Of a DNA stretch of 64,000 nt, positions 11,119 to 21,770 are shown piece after piece. The position numbers and the translations under genes are program-made. The stretch covers positions 558,001 through 622,000 of the forward strand of contig JAKZHN010000016.1 in NCBI GenBank assembly GCA_037179335.1, given 5' to 3'. The notes below the pieces were generated by a model. That model ran no database searches. It was not told the DNA's origin and saw only the letters and a program-made list of their open reading frames with translations. The DNA is from Cyclaneusma minus (taxonomy: Eukaryota; Ascomycota; Leotiomycetes; Marthamycetales; Marthamycetaceae). Positions within the stretch are counted from its first letter, which is position 1; each line of letters begins with the position of its first letter.

Positions 11119-12666
11119 ATGACGCTGACCATCGTTTCCGCCCCAGGCAAAGTGCTTCTGGCTGGCGGCTACCTCGTGCTTGACCGCGCCTACACTGGCC
11201 TGGTCTTTGGTCTCAGTGCCAGGATTCATATCGTCGTGCGGGACATCGAAACTCAACCCGGGGTGAAGCTCTCCGACATTGTCGTCAAGAGCCCCCAGTT
11301 CCGAGACGCTCAATGGCGATATGGCTATCACTTGACTGATGCCGATGGGGGCGTCCAAGTAACCCAGCTACTTGGGTACGTCCAAGTCCAACCTAGCTTT
11401 TTTCGTTTCTTGCTTTCTGTCCATTGCTGTGGTAGTTGTTTCTGAACGATGGGATTATGAATCGGCACCGGCGTCTTTCACCTGGGGTTCTCGTCAGACA
11501 AGATTGAAACACCGTCGCATCGTACATTTCTTCCTTTTTGCTGCCTCGTTCGATATCTTGTCTGCTTCGGCTTGAGCTTATATTCCTATAGTGCTTCGTC
11601 AGCTTCACTTTCTAGAAATCCTTTCGTGGAAACTGCATTAGGCTATGCCTTGACCTACATCTCCGCGACCAGTCCGTCCACACAGATCGAGCCCGCCTCG
11701 GTCACCATTCTCGCCGACAACGACTATTACTCCCAGCCAGCCGAGACTTTTTCAGCTCAACCCGGCGGTTCCCGATTTCTTGACTTTGATGTCCGTTTGC
11801 AGGATGCCCACAAGACTGGTCTAGGATCCTCGGCGGCTTTGGTGACTGCTTTCACTGGAGCGATTCTTTCTCACTATCTACCGACGTCTCTATTCGATAT
11901 CAACTCACCTCAAGATCAGACGAAACTGCACAATCTTGCTCAAGCTGCCCACTGTGCTGCGCAGGGGAAGGTTGGCTCTGGTTTCGATGTTGCTGCTGCC
12001 GTTTATGGTACTTGTGTCTACCGTCGATTTTCCCCATCAATTCTGGCTTCAATTGGTGAGCCGGGGTCTCCGAGCTTCTCAAGCCGCGTGCAACAGGTCG
12101 TTGACAACCCCAGTCTGTGGGACACGGAAGTGAAAGCCAATGCCGTGACTATCCCAGAGGGCATGGCTCTTATAATGTGTGACGTGGACTGCGGTTCTCA
12201 GACCGTAGGCATGGTAAAACAGGTCCTCGAGTGGAAAAAGAAGGACCCAGAGGGCTCCAAGCAACTATGGGACCAGCTCCAGATCGAGAATGAGCGTTTG
12301 GCATCGAAGCTGCCAGGCGGAAGCCAGGAAGAAATCCGCGACCTGTTTTCCTCGATCCGGGCTTGCATCAGGGATATGGGCAAGGGATCTGGCGTGCCCA
12401 TCGAGCCTCCTGAGCAGACCGAACTATTGGATGCCGTCACAAGGGGTGTAGATGGTGTGTACGGTGGAGTGGTTCCTGGGGCCGGAGGTTTCGATGCCGT
12501 TGCCTTGCTCATCAAGGACGATAAGTCCACACTCGAGTCCCTAGCCCACTTCCTCGAACGTTGGAGTGCGGCCAAGTCGTCCAATGTCAAGCTGCTGGGA
12601 GTAAAGGGCGAAATGGAGGGAGCCAGGAAAGAGGACAAGACAACATACCAAGAATGGCTTCAGTGA
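11119..12666 (+). CDS. erg8: Phosphomevalonate kinase
   Basis: Exons 11119-11375 and 11592-12666 give 443 aa. The enzyme phosphorylates 5-phosphomevalonate to the 5-diphosphate with ATP, in the mevalonate route to ergosterol and other isoprenoids. It opens with the GHMP-kinase signature SAPGKVLLAGGYLVLDRAYT (residues 7-26). The ATP-binding glycine loop KTGLGSSAALVTA lies near residue 160, KVGSGFDVAAAVYGT follows, and the C-terminal GHMP part includes YGGVVPGAGGFDAVALLI. The family is about 430-450 aa, so it is complete. The intron is long (216 bases) and the acceptor is ambiguous: TATAG at 11591 or CTAG at 11615 both keep frame, adding or omitting eight residues before NPFVETALGYAL. I chose the first, which keeps more residues; the second is equally plausible. 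Confidence 0.95.
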
Positions 12667-14349
12667 AAATGGACAGTGATCTTGAGTTGGGTCTTTATGG
12701 TTGATGAATAGTGACGATCTCGCTACGTCTGATTTGCGAGACCATGGGCATCTCGGGTATGGACTTCTCTCGCTAGAGCTATATGCCAAAATCAGCCGCT
12801 CGTTCAAGCCATCGGTCGAACATAGTGGTCAGCTGCTGCGACCGCACTTATGCAGATCCACACGCTTCCGCAACGGTGGGTCTCTCAGCCAAACCCCGGC
12901 CCTCTCACACTTCGATACACCTGTTACTAGCAACCTAAACATACTGGGCTTGGTTGTCTGTCTCCAAGCGGATAGAAAAAAACGTGGATGGTGAAAAACA
13001 GGATGGCTCAAAGCCAAGGTGCGTAAACTACCAGATGGAAAATGAGCTGCACCAGAAGCACAACATGTGCCAACTGCCTCAGAGGAGGCCATCAAAATAC
13101 CTGGGTACATCTCAAAGTCTTTCAACACGGTCGACCGATTAAACGGTGCCTTAGAGACACCTCTGCTCGAGACAGTTAAATAAGGCCGCCATGGGGGTTC
13201 CACAGGCGCCCAATTGAGCACAGTAAATTGGCCTACCTCAACGTCAAACTTCCAACTCCAGCGGCATGCCGGATGCCGGATGCTTCTCCTACTGACTTCG
13301 TCCGGGGTAGCCATCCGAAAAACATGGCATGTCAGGCCACTCCCTTAAGGTCTGGCGACGAGCCAGCTATGTTCAACCGATTGATACAATCCATGTTCTC
13401 AGATTAGGACTCCTGCACATATACCTGCACTAACCCGTGTAGCGCCCCGTGTAGCACCTGCTGCCACGTCTATTTTCTATACCCAGTGACTAAGGTACCT
13501 AATCATAACCCATTTTCGAGTGCTCGAGGCTTCAATCATCGCCGATGCAAGATCTCTCAATAGTCTCCAGGCATGCCCCCCTCGAACGTTGAAGCGTATT
13601 CGTATTTCGTTCTAATCTTCGTCGGGCAGTATATCAAAGCCAAGAACACACCGCACAGCAAGTTGTCTCGCCGTCCAACCTCGGTCGGACCCGCCGCTAA
13701 CTTCACCCCGAAGATATCTCTTCCCGTCTGGAGACTGGCAGTATCACAGAAGGAGGCTGTCTTTATGTACCCGCAGGAGCTACGAAAGCCCGATGCTAGA
13801 CGGGCTGGTTTGCTGACATTGACCGCAGGGCTGTCGGCAAACCTCTTGTCCGATAGCATCTTGCTGCCCTCTTCGGCGAGTCAGAGGAAAGGAGGACTCG
13901 TGGGGAGGCTGAAGAGGGGTGTTGTGATGGAAGACGATGAGGTCTTGCTTGACGTTTGTTTTCTATCATACCCTTGCGCCTTTTTTTGGCGAAGTAGTGA
14001 CGGCCTATTTCTATGCGCCAATAATCGTTTTTATTACACGGGCGTGATTCTATAATAGGTAGTTCGCGATATTGCTAACAGGGTAACAGGTTGAACCCTA
14101 TTTCCAATACCTAAGTAACAACTTGTGATAGCTTTGATGACATGCGTGGATGGTTGTGGTAATTTCAACAGCTCAGTCTTTGCCGCAACATGAAATCATT
14201 TCCAGAAACCCGTATAGTTGCTTGGGATTCCTCTGATATTCTCTTGGAATCCTTTACGGTGTTCTTGGTGCCAATAACCATGAGACAGACGAAATATAGT
14301 ACACTCAACCCAACCCCTCATCACAGATGAGCAACACCTAGCAACAACA
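12667..14349. other. Intergenic region before the tRNA pair
   Basis: Holds the 3' end of ERG8 and otherwise nothing I can name. The longest frames are 161 codons (12829-13314, minus) and 160 codons (13573-14055, plus). They overlap other frames, have no recognisable domain and no clear splice partners, so I left both out. Confidence 0.5.
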
Positions 14350-14421
14350 GGGCTTGTGGTTTAGTGGTATAATACTCCCTTAGCATGGGAGTGGTCCGGG
14401 GTTCGATTCCCCGCGAGTCCA
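14350..14421 (+). tRNA. tRNA-Ala (anticodon AGC)
   Basis: A 72-base cloverleaf without an intron. The acceptor arm GGGCTTG pairs with CGAGTCC and contains a G3-U70 wobble, the main identity element for alanyl-tRNA synthetase. The anticodon stem CTCCC/GGGAG encloses the loop TTAGCAT with anticodon AGC (reads GCU, and GCC/GCA if A34 becomes inosine). The T arm is CGGGG-TTCGATT-CCCCG, which is also the internal B-box. The discriminator is A. The CCA end is not encoded, as usual for a nuclear eukaryotic gene. Confidence 0.97.
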
Positions 14422-14695
14422 ATAATTGGAGGTTTAATAATTGTCCTTTGTCATCCACTCATGTTTTCCTTTGAGGGGTTCTTTTTGGCTGTATTTAACC
14501 AGCGTAGTAATTTTGCCTTTTTTTTTGTTTTATATTTTAAATTCAAAGGTGTCCCAATCGAACCTGGGTATTAAACCGAGGTAATATAGTAAAAGCTCGC
14601 AATATAGATTTAATATTTGTTATTATTAATTACCTTAGCTATATATATTATTACCAAAATTATAATAAAAACAATACACGGAAAGTGCAAAAGAA

Positions 14696-14787
14696 TGGCG
14701 GTGCTGAGAATCGAACTCAGATCAACGCGGAACTATCTTGCGATTTAACTCCACAACGCGTTATACTAACCATTATACGACACCACC
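14696..14787 (-). tRNA. tRNA-His (anticodon GTG) with a 20-base intron
   Basis: On the minus strand the acceptor GGTGGTG (14787-14781) pairs with CACCGCC (14703-14697), with discriminator A at 14696. The anticodon stem ACGCG/CGCGT carries the loop TTGTGG, anticodon GTG. The mature loop is interrupted after position 37 by AGTTAAATCGCAAGATAGTT, the usual place for nuclear tRNA introns. The T arm is CTGAG-TTCGATT-CTCAG. Removing the intron leaves 72 bases. The base 5' of G1 is C, so the extra G-1 needed by histidyl-tRNA synthetase must be added after transcription, as is known for eukaryotes. Confidence 0.95.
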
Positions 14788-17169
14788 GTACCGTTGCGCT
14801 ATGCTAGGCGATCTCGCTTTTGATTGGAGAAGCATGCAATTTTGATGTATTTACCCGTATTCAGCCAAGACGCCACGACGCTGGCACTTTGGGCCTGGCC
14901 AGAATTTATAGGCTGAAATCTCCATCCACAACGAAGTCCCGAATTATTTATGGTTTGAAACCGGCCTCTACTAGTATGGTTTGAGCTGGTACTGAAAGTG
15001 GTCAAGTTATCACAATCATCTAATGATTTTTTTTTGAGTGTTACGGAATGCAAATGCATACTCGCTCGAGTATTTCGATATACTCTTTAAAGACGACATG
15101 GGGGGAGAAGAGATGCGAGTCGGAGATTAGATTATTTGGAATTTAGAACTACTCTAGTGCTTGACGTTGTCCCGGAATATCAGTTGTATCTGCAGGAGAA
15201 ATGCCACTCCCAACCCCGTTGAGCCGTCACCCAAGCTTGCCTAGGCGGCTAGCTTATTGGCCTCGAGTCCTACCGAAGTCTAACTTTCTGATCCGAGCAA
15301 CAGAAAGGCCAGATAGTATCATCACATCAAGCATTAGCAGGCAACAGTGCCATCATTACGATTGGGGCTCTGAATCAAGACGCAGCTGGCAGGTGATCGC
15401 CTGGACAAAGCACAGATGACGAGGCTATTCCGCGGACGATAAAGAAAGCAACATTGAACGCTTCAGGAGCGCTCGGAGAAAGTCGAAAGCTGAAAGTACC
15501 TTAAGATCTGAAGTCATGCAGGCCGGGAAAATGTCGTGAAATAAAGCCACGAATGAACTCACGCCTTATTGACGATACAGAAGGCCGGCCATTGTGTGAA
15601 GACCTTGAGACTTGCCGCCCCGAGGGAATCGAGATCCGCTACCTCGGTCTATCTCTAGTAGGTAGCTTGGTAAACAAGCGGCTCTTCCCAGATCCTGATC
15701 CGTTCGACTTCTGGCACGTCAGCGGGGTGTTGGTTGGTTCCAGAGCAAGATCGACAGTGTTGGCGGGGAGTCCTTGGCTGGGTCCTCGATTCAATCATGC
15801 CGCATGCAGCTTCTCATGATGCGGAGATGGATGGAGATTGGAGATTCCCGCATTCCACTTCCCCATGCCGACAACACTGAAATACATGTACGGCAAGATT
15901 GCAGACGATTCCAAGGAGCCGGGGCGAGGGTATGATGCTCTTTGCATGATACACACGTGATTCTCTGACACGATTCAACAATGCAGAGGGCGATGAATGT
16001 TTGGCAACGGCTAGCAGCGGGTACCCTCCGGAATGGCATGTGATTGAAGTGAAGCATTTCAAGAAGTGTGTGGCCAAGTACGTGTAGGAAGCGACATCCA
16101 GTCCCAACGGTGGTCAGACAGATCTCGATGCCCCGGCGGCAACACGGCGACATTAGCCTTCGAAAGCCCTTCTGGCCATTATTTGTCCAGGAGCATGCGG
16201 CTTACTTAGCTTGCTGTCCCCGGCTGAGGACCATCTGCTCCGCGCCAGTTGCTGCTCGGCTTGACCTGCACGGAAAGAGAGAGCTGGTGTTGAGGCTGCC
16301 CGCCACCATCTGGACCCTGTGCTAACTACTAGAGCAACTTCATTGTCGACTTCAATGCCGTGCCCCCACCTCTAGCTCGTCCAAGTACGGAAGCAATAGC
16401 TTATGGCGCCCAAATGATGGGTACATACTCTACACGGGCGCAGATTCTCATGTCGTCTTCTTAGCTTTGCGTCGAACACTGAGAGCTTTGGGTCCAGCTC
16501 CTTGGTGTGGCTCGCTCCTTCATTTCTGGGCGGCGCACGGACGTGGCGTCATCTGGAAGCGGCATAGTGGGCGTGGTCAAGCCACTTCTCGGCGGCAATG
16601 ACATCACCCCTCCAATGACGCTGCCCCTCTGCCCCTCCCTCATTGATGCAAGCAATAGCATGGTGGGGCAGAGGGATAGCTCGCAAAGAGCCTGCCCATT
16701 CTTTCTCCCTGTGGAGAACTCGCGGTCCGCCCTATGATGGCATTGCAGCAGGAACTACGCTGTTTCTGGGCCATGGGAATGTGGCAGACAAGGGAACATA
16801 GTTGGAGAATGACGTTGCTGCTCAAGCACTTTGAGCATGTGGTCTCGGCAATCCTGCAGAGCTGGATGACGCTGAGAGCACAATGAGGTAGCCGTTTCCA
16901 ACCCAGCTCTCCAGACTGGGTTAGGCCCTTGGCCCAGCTGGGACGTTGAGAAGCTTGTTGCTGGTTTGCCACCGCTCGTGCCTGCTGCTGCTGCTGTTGC
17001 TGCTTGCGTAACTCCTTCTCTAAGAGCTCTGAATACGTGCATGTAGCAATAATCATGTGAACCTGGCGAGCCGGGCAGCTACGTAGTTGGTCCGGCGCCT
17101 ACCTACCTTGAGGCAGCCGAGCAGGAGCAAGGCAAGCAGGCCGCTAGCTCGCAGCCGTCCACCACTCGC
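14788..17169. other. Intergenic region upstream of the GRG-1-like gene
   Basis: This 2.4 kb stretch has no convincing gene. Several frames of 60-138 codons lie on both strands but none shows a domain or consistent splice signals. The last kilobase is probably the long upstream regulatory region of the glucose-repressible gene. GTGGGG at 16663-16668 fits the CreA consensus SYGGRG, a match frequent by chance, and TGACATCA near 16600 resembles a bZIP site. Confidence 0.4.
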
Positions 17170-17177
17170 TATATAAA
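17170..17177 (+). promoter_or_regulatory. TATA box of the GRG-1-like gene
   Basis: TATATAAA stands 117 bases before the start codon at 17294. It is followed by a CT- and CA-rich leader typical of strongly expressed fungal genes. A start site about 30 bases downstream would leave a leader of roughly 90 bases. Confidence 0.65.
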
Positions 17178-17293
17178 CACTTCTTGCTCCCTCCTCCTCC
17201 ATTTTTTCTCATCACCGCTCACACTCTGCAAACTTCAAATCTCACACACTCAAAACACACACAACTTCCTCAATCACCTCACCAACCTTCACA

Positions 17294-17912
17294 ATGGAGA
17301 CCGTCAAGGTTCGTCGTCCTCCTCTTGCTCTCCATCCTGCCCAGTCGTCGAGGTCTGCTGGTTGAGCTGGGCGTTGCCGGCATCTGGTCTTCGATCAGCT
17401 CTGCCCTCCGCAACAGCTGCGTCTCTTCTGAGTCCAGCTGCCTGCCTGTGTCTTCGAGTCAGCTGCTGCTCATCTCTGAGATCCAGCTGGCTCAAGTCCA
17501 GCCTTCAGCCTCCAGCACCAGCTCCACGCCGAACTTCACCTCGACTCTTCCGCTCCCACCTCGTGTCTCCAACTTGCCGAGCCCAGCTAACATTGTCTTC
17601 CTCCAGAACGCCGCCAACTACGTGTCCGAATCCATCCAGGGCTCCGGTGCCACCGCTTCCAAGGAGGCCAACAAGACCGTCGCCAAGGACAACGACGCAA
17701 GCCTCAGCAGCCGTGCCACCGCTGCCAAGGATGCTCTTAGTGACAAGGTCGACGAGTCCTCGCACAACACCAAGGCCGATGTCCACAAGGTATGAGCCTC
17801 TGCTGCAACTTCCTCCCTTCCCCTGCTGATTGTCTGCTCCAAGGAGTCTGCCAAGCACTAAACGATGAATCTGAGGCCTAACGGGATGGATTAGGAGGCT
17901 GCCAAGCACTAA
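17294..17912 (+). CDS. grg1: Glucose-repressible / clock-controlled small protein, GRG-1 (CCG-1) family, with two candidate last exons
   Basis: Exon 1 is 17294-17308 (METVK) and exon 2 is 17607-17789. Exon 3 is either 17844-17861 (ESAKH, stop) or 17895-17912 (EAAKH, stop). Either choice gives 71 aa, the size I recall for Neurospora GRG-1. The body is small, hydrophilic and Ala/Lys/Asp-rich: NAANYVSESIQGSGATASKE, then NKTVAKDNDASLSSRATAAK and DALSDKVDE. Family members are strongly induced by carbon starvation and under circadian control in Neurospora; the molecular role is unknown, possibly a disordered stress protein. Intron 1 is long (298 bases, GTTCGT donor, GCTAAC branch site) after a five-codon exon. 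The upstream last exon has a weaker branch region (CTGCTGAT), the downstream one a strong CCTAAC. A long frame that overlaps intron 1 is in another phase and is not the gene. Confidence 0.88.
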
Positions 17913-18399
17913 ATGCTTCTTCTCGACCACTCGCGCGGACACTTTGATTCGGAGATGATGGCGCATTGGGATGGATCGGCCGATTGAGCGGTGGTTTTAT
18001 GGTCATACCCATCATGGAATACCTAGCATAGCCGAATCAAAACGCTATTGCTCTCACTTTGCTGTCTTGTCGAACGAGCTTTTGCTGCATGTGAGATGTG
18101 AAGTGTGAATAGTGAAGCTTCAATGTTGCGATAAAGTTGATGATCTTCAGTGCGTGCAGGCATCTCCCGCTTTCCCCCAATTGTCATAGCTCCCTCTCAT
18201 TTGCAAATCCTGACCGACGACAACTTTAAATCCAGAAGACGTCGAACCAACAGCTTCGAGGCAAGTAGTGATGCTCACTTGATCCCTGGAGCCTCCAGAC
18301 CCTACTTTTCAGCATCATTCTTATTGTGCTGGCCTGCGCCTGTTTCTTGCCGCCCGTACTGGACTGGAGCCAAGCTCGTCAACCCTCTCAACCGCCAAC
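17913..18399. other. Intergenic region
   Basis: Contains the 3' untranslated part of the GRG-1-like gene and the promoter of the EBP-like gene. No other element was seen. Confidence 0.5.
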
Positions 18400-19494
18400 A
18401 TGTCCGCCCACGCCTCTCCGCAACTCTCGACGCTCGACCTCATAGACAGTACCACTATTGCCTCCCTAGCATTCTGCCTCTGCCTCCTTTTAGCCGCCTA
18501 CAGCCTGTCACGCATTCTTCTCGCGCCCAACACGCCCGCCTCCCTACGCACCCTCTTCATATGGCATGGCTTCGATGCGCTCATCCACTTCTTCTTTGAA
18601 GGTTCCTTCCTCTACAACTGCTTTTTCACCAGCGTTTCCGTCGGCTCTGCAGTCATTGCAGACGGGAGACCAGCCAGCCAAGTATTGCCACAGGACGGGC
18701 AGGGCTATCCCCATCCAGCTTCGATGGGAGCTGCACACAATAACTTTTTGGGGAGGGCGGACAGAGTCAGCGGCGCCTACTATGCAGAGAACTGGGCCGG
18801 TAGTCTTTGGAGGATCTACGCCAGTGCAGACCGTAGATGGGGAGGGGCGGATGAGACGGTGGTAAGTCTCGAGTTGTTGACAGTGCTGCTTGGAGGGCCC
18901 TTGGCTGTGTTTATTTGCGTGGGGATCTGGAGACGGTGGTCAATGACAGGATTTTGGATGACGGTGTTGGCTGTGGGGGAGCTTTACGGAGGTATGTTTC
19001 TGGCGTTTTTTCTTTTTCCTTTCGTGTTTTGCTGCTACGATATGCGGGAGGGATGGAGAGCAAGAGTGGATGTGCGCGACAGGGGCAGAATAGGGGCTGC
19101 AGGAAAGGGGGTGGCCGGCGAAGATACCATGCACCAACGATGTGCGCTGCTAACTTGGTCTGCGTGGCTTAGGCTTCATGACTTTCGCACCAGAGTGGTT
19201 GACAGGGAACCGAAATCTCGATGGAAGCAATTTCATGTACATGTAAGTGCTGTTCGTCCTTTTACTTCCAGTCACTGCTATTTCACCTCGAACAACTAAT
19301 TAATGTATCTGGACTGCAACAGGTGGGTCTACCTCGTCTTCTTCAATATGCTCTGGGTTTTCCTGCCGCTATATGCCTTGTACGTCAGTTACCAGGATAT
19401 GGCGCATGCAATGGAAGTGAGGACGGCCTACTACAGAAAGATGGCCGAGTTGAGTGCGAGGGAGGAGAAGAAGGCGAGCAAGGTTGCCGAATAG
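18400..19494 (+). CDS. Emopamil-binding-protein-like (EXPERA domain) membrane protein
   Basis: Exons 18400-18991, 19173-19242 and 19323-19494 give 277 aa; both introns have good signals (GTATGT with GCTAAC; GTAAGT with CAACAG). Helix 1 is IASLAFCLCLLLAAYSL, followed by an EXPERA-type core: IHFFFEGSF with His63 and Glu67, NWAGSLWRIYASADRRW, and ETVVSLELLTVLLGGPLAVF with Glu158. The H-x3-E pair and the later Glu correspond to the residues shown to be needed in mammalian EBP, the delta8-delta7 sterol isomerase. Two more helices follow, ending in a Lys/Glu-rich cytosolic tail that could serve ER retention. Fungal ergosterol synthesis normally uses the unrelated ERG2 isomerase, so a sterol or related small-molecule role is likely but not certain. 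Confidence 0.88.
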
Positions 19495-20178
19495 ATGGCA
19501 AGTCCGATAGACTCGTGAGACGGACGAATGACCCTTCAGCGAACTCGCGAAAGAACTTGTCTGTGGTCAGAGTAGGACTTCTCGAAATACTTGGATTGCT
19601 TCTAGGCGGTACTCGAAATGTTGTTGGCCACTTCAAGTTCTTTCAGTCCCTTAGGACGTTCTTTCTAGTTAGTTGGATTGCCTTGGATCATCCGGAATTG
19701 CAGAATGATTCTTGTTATCGTTTTACAATGTCTAGCAGTCTGCGAGCCATCGTTTGGCGACAGCTCAGGCGCTGTCAAAACCAATCACTGGTGCCACCCT
19801 TCGTCGGACCAACTGCTCACCCTGATCTCTCAATAATCAGACCTTCAGTATTCCTTCCCTTCCGGGCGTCAGGGAGTCTTGCATAGCATCAGCATTATGG
19901 TTCGCCTGCTTTGGTGGGCGAGGAAGCGAACTTTTATAAGTGAGATTATCGATTGTCCCTAGAGACTTTGAGAAGCAGAATTAGCGAGGTGACCAAACAT
20001 CACCCCTTTTTCGGGTAGGGCGTCTCGCTTAGCCACTTCGAGGCCGCAACTTCACGGTACTGAGCATTTTGTCATTAAAGTCCTGTCCTCAAGGACAACG
20101 GCTTCTCGTCTTCGCACTCGCCAGCTCGTGTCTCTTTCACCAAAACCCTCTCCAACCACCCTCCCAAAAGCTTCGAAT
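19495..20178. other. Intergenic region
   Basis: Holds the 3' end of the EBP-like gene and the promoter of the next gene. Open frames that cross it continue from the previous gene in wrong phase. Nothing else was recognised. Confidence 0.5.
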
Positions 20179-21552
20179 ATGGCGGCCTACGATCCCAAGC
20201 CACCTGCGCACAACGCCGCCACAGGCATTAACCTGCGCATCCGATCGCAGCCAGTATCACCAGCTATGCTATCCGCCTTGTCGAAAGATTACGAAGCGCA
20301 AACGACTACGAAAAGTGTGCCTGATCCGGCTCTGACAGATGACTCCGCAAGCGCTACTTTTGCTGCTCACGTGCCCCGGATTGCGCTGTCCTGTGTAAGT
20401 CCCGTGGTAGCCAAGTCCGTACGCGATGGACCAAGCAGGCTGGGTGACCCCGGTTTCGCTCTTCTGCCTCTACAAAACCATCCCACAACCAATTTCGTGC
20501 CTTACAGTTCGACCACACTTCGATCTACGTCCGTTCTGGCATGCGGTTTCAAAGATTCAACACCGGAGTCTCAGTCGCAGGTTAGCAATGGCTTCACTAC
20601 ACGCAACGGAAATACCCCCTTCTATTTCTCCTTCCGTGGAGTGGAGAAAGCAAGAAAGTGGGCTTCTACCAATTTCATGTCGCGTTTTCCTCCTGAGATC
20701 CGTGAGATGATCCTCCTCGAGTGCTTCAAGAACGCCGAGCCAGGCGAGACTCCAGCTATCGTCAAGGCGTTGCGTTGCAAGCGGGAGCTTTATGGAGAAG
20801 CTCTGGTGCTGTTCTCGAACAGAGCAACTCTCGGAATTTCGGATCGAAACCTCCATGGACTGAGCGAGATGAATTTGGATGCATGGAATCGGGTCCGATC
20901 TGTCAGCTTGTAAGTGTTTCCCGTTCGGGTGTAATCATTCCTCAATGAGTGCTGATATTCAACCCGGCTCAGTTCGTCCGGTAACAAGATTGCTTGCAAT
21001 GTTTTGGTCAGCCCTACCAGGACCTCCGAGCTCTACCAGCCGTTCCTCCACCAGCCCGCTATCTACTTCGCCAACGTTACTCATCTGGAGCTAGGTCTGA
21101 GCCAGTTCCGTGCCCAGAGCCACCAAATCTTCCTGTTGCTGCTGAAATGCCCCCTCAAAACGGCCTTCCCGGCGCTCACTCAACTCTCTGCTTGCCGTCC
21201 CGGACAAGTTTATCGCCCTTCACCAGATACTTCTCTCCCGGAAATTGTAGGATTGTCCATCAGGGGCAAATTGCCTCAGCTGCACGCCGCAAGAACCCAC
21301 TTCATTCAAGTTATCATAATGTACTGGATCGAGGAAGAATTGCGTGTGGAAGCCAAACTCGCTCATGTGAGTAGTTACTGGACCGTGGCTGACGGTGGAG
21401 CTGGAAAGTGGATCTGGCCTCTGGATCCGAGGTACCAGATGACGTCGAACTCGACCGCAGAGGAACAGAAGAGAAAGGAAAGGATCCACAGACTGGTCAG
21501 AAATATCCTCATCAGAGAGATCACGGCGACTTCTCAGGCTGGAGGAAGTTAG
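20179..21552 (+). CDS. F-box-like / 2EXR-like protein of unknown function
   Basis: Exons 20179-20909 and 20973-21552 give 436 aa (donor GTAAGT, acceptor CTCAG). The frame is open 17 codons further up, to an ATG at 20128, but the MAAYDPKPP start at 20179 has a better context. The first 170 residues are polar and probably disordered. The segment FMSRFPPEIREMILLECFK looks like the opening helix of an F-box or 2EXR module, which in fungi often precedes a leucine-rich substrate-binding part. The second exon has phrases such as VTHLELGLSQF and QIFLLLLKCPL that would fit that. A possible extra intron near 20394-20508 (GTAAGT to TTACAG) changes frame and was not adopted. If the F-box reading is right, the protein would be an SCF ubiquitin-ligase adaptor; this is inference. 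Confidence 0.6.
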
Positions 21553-21768
21553 AGCGTGGTTCCTCTCGCTGATATCGACTCCATTACCTACCAGGTAATG
21601 ATAAAGTCCTCGAGTCTTTCAGAATAATATCAATGAGTTTCCACGGATACAGATCCACACGGGCACATAATGTTCTCCAGGGGCACATAACCTGCCTTAC
21701 ATTCCAGGCATTTGACTTTTCAGCCAATGAGAGAGTCAGGTTCGGTTTGGTCTTAGGTAATCTTTACC
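21553..21768. other. Intergenic region before the foldback element
   Basis: Short spacer holding the 3' end of the F-box-like gene. No further feature was seen. Confidence 0.4.
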
Positions 21769-21770
21769 TA

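Noticed and set aside
12829..14055. Frames of 161 (minus) and 160 (plus) codons downstream of ERG8
   Set aside because: No recognisable domain or helix pattern, overlapping frames on the other strand, and low-complexity ends; treated as chance.
17184..17795. 203-codon frame over the GRG-1-like gene
   Set aside because: It starts before the TATA-derived leader and reads through intron 1; only its last third is the true exon 2.
20394..20508. Extra intron in the F-box-like gene
   Set aside because: GTAAGT and TTACAG signals are good, but removing it shifts the frame into a stop unless another unsupported intron is added.
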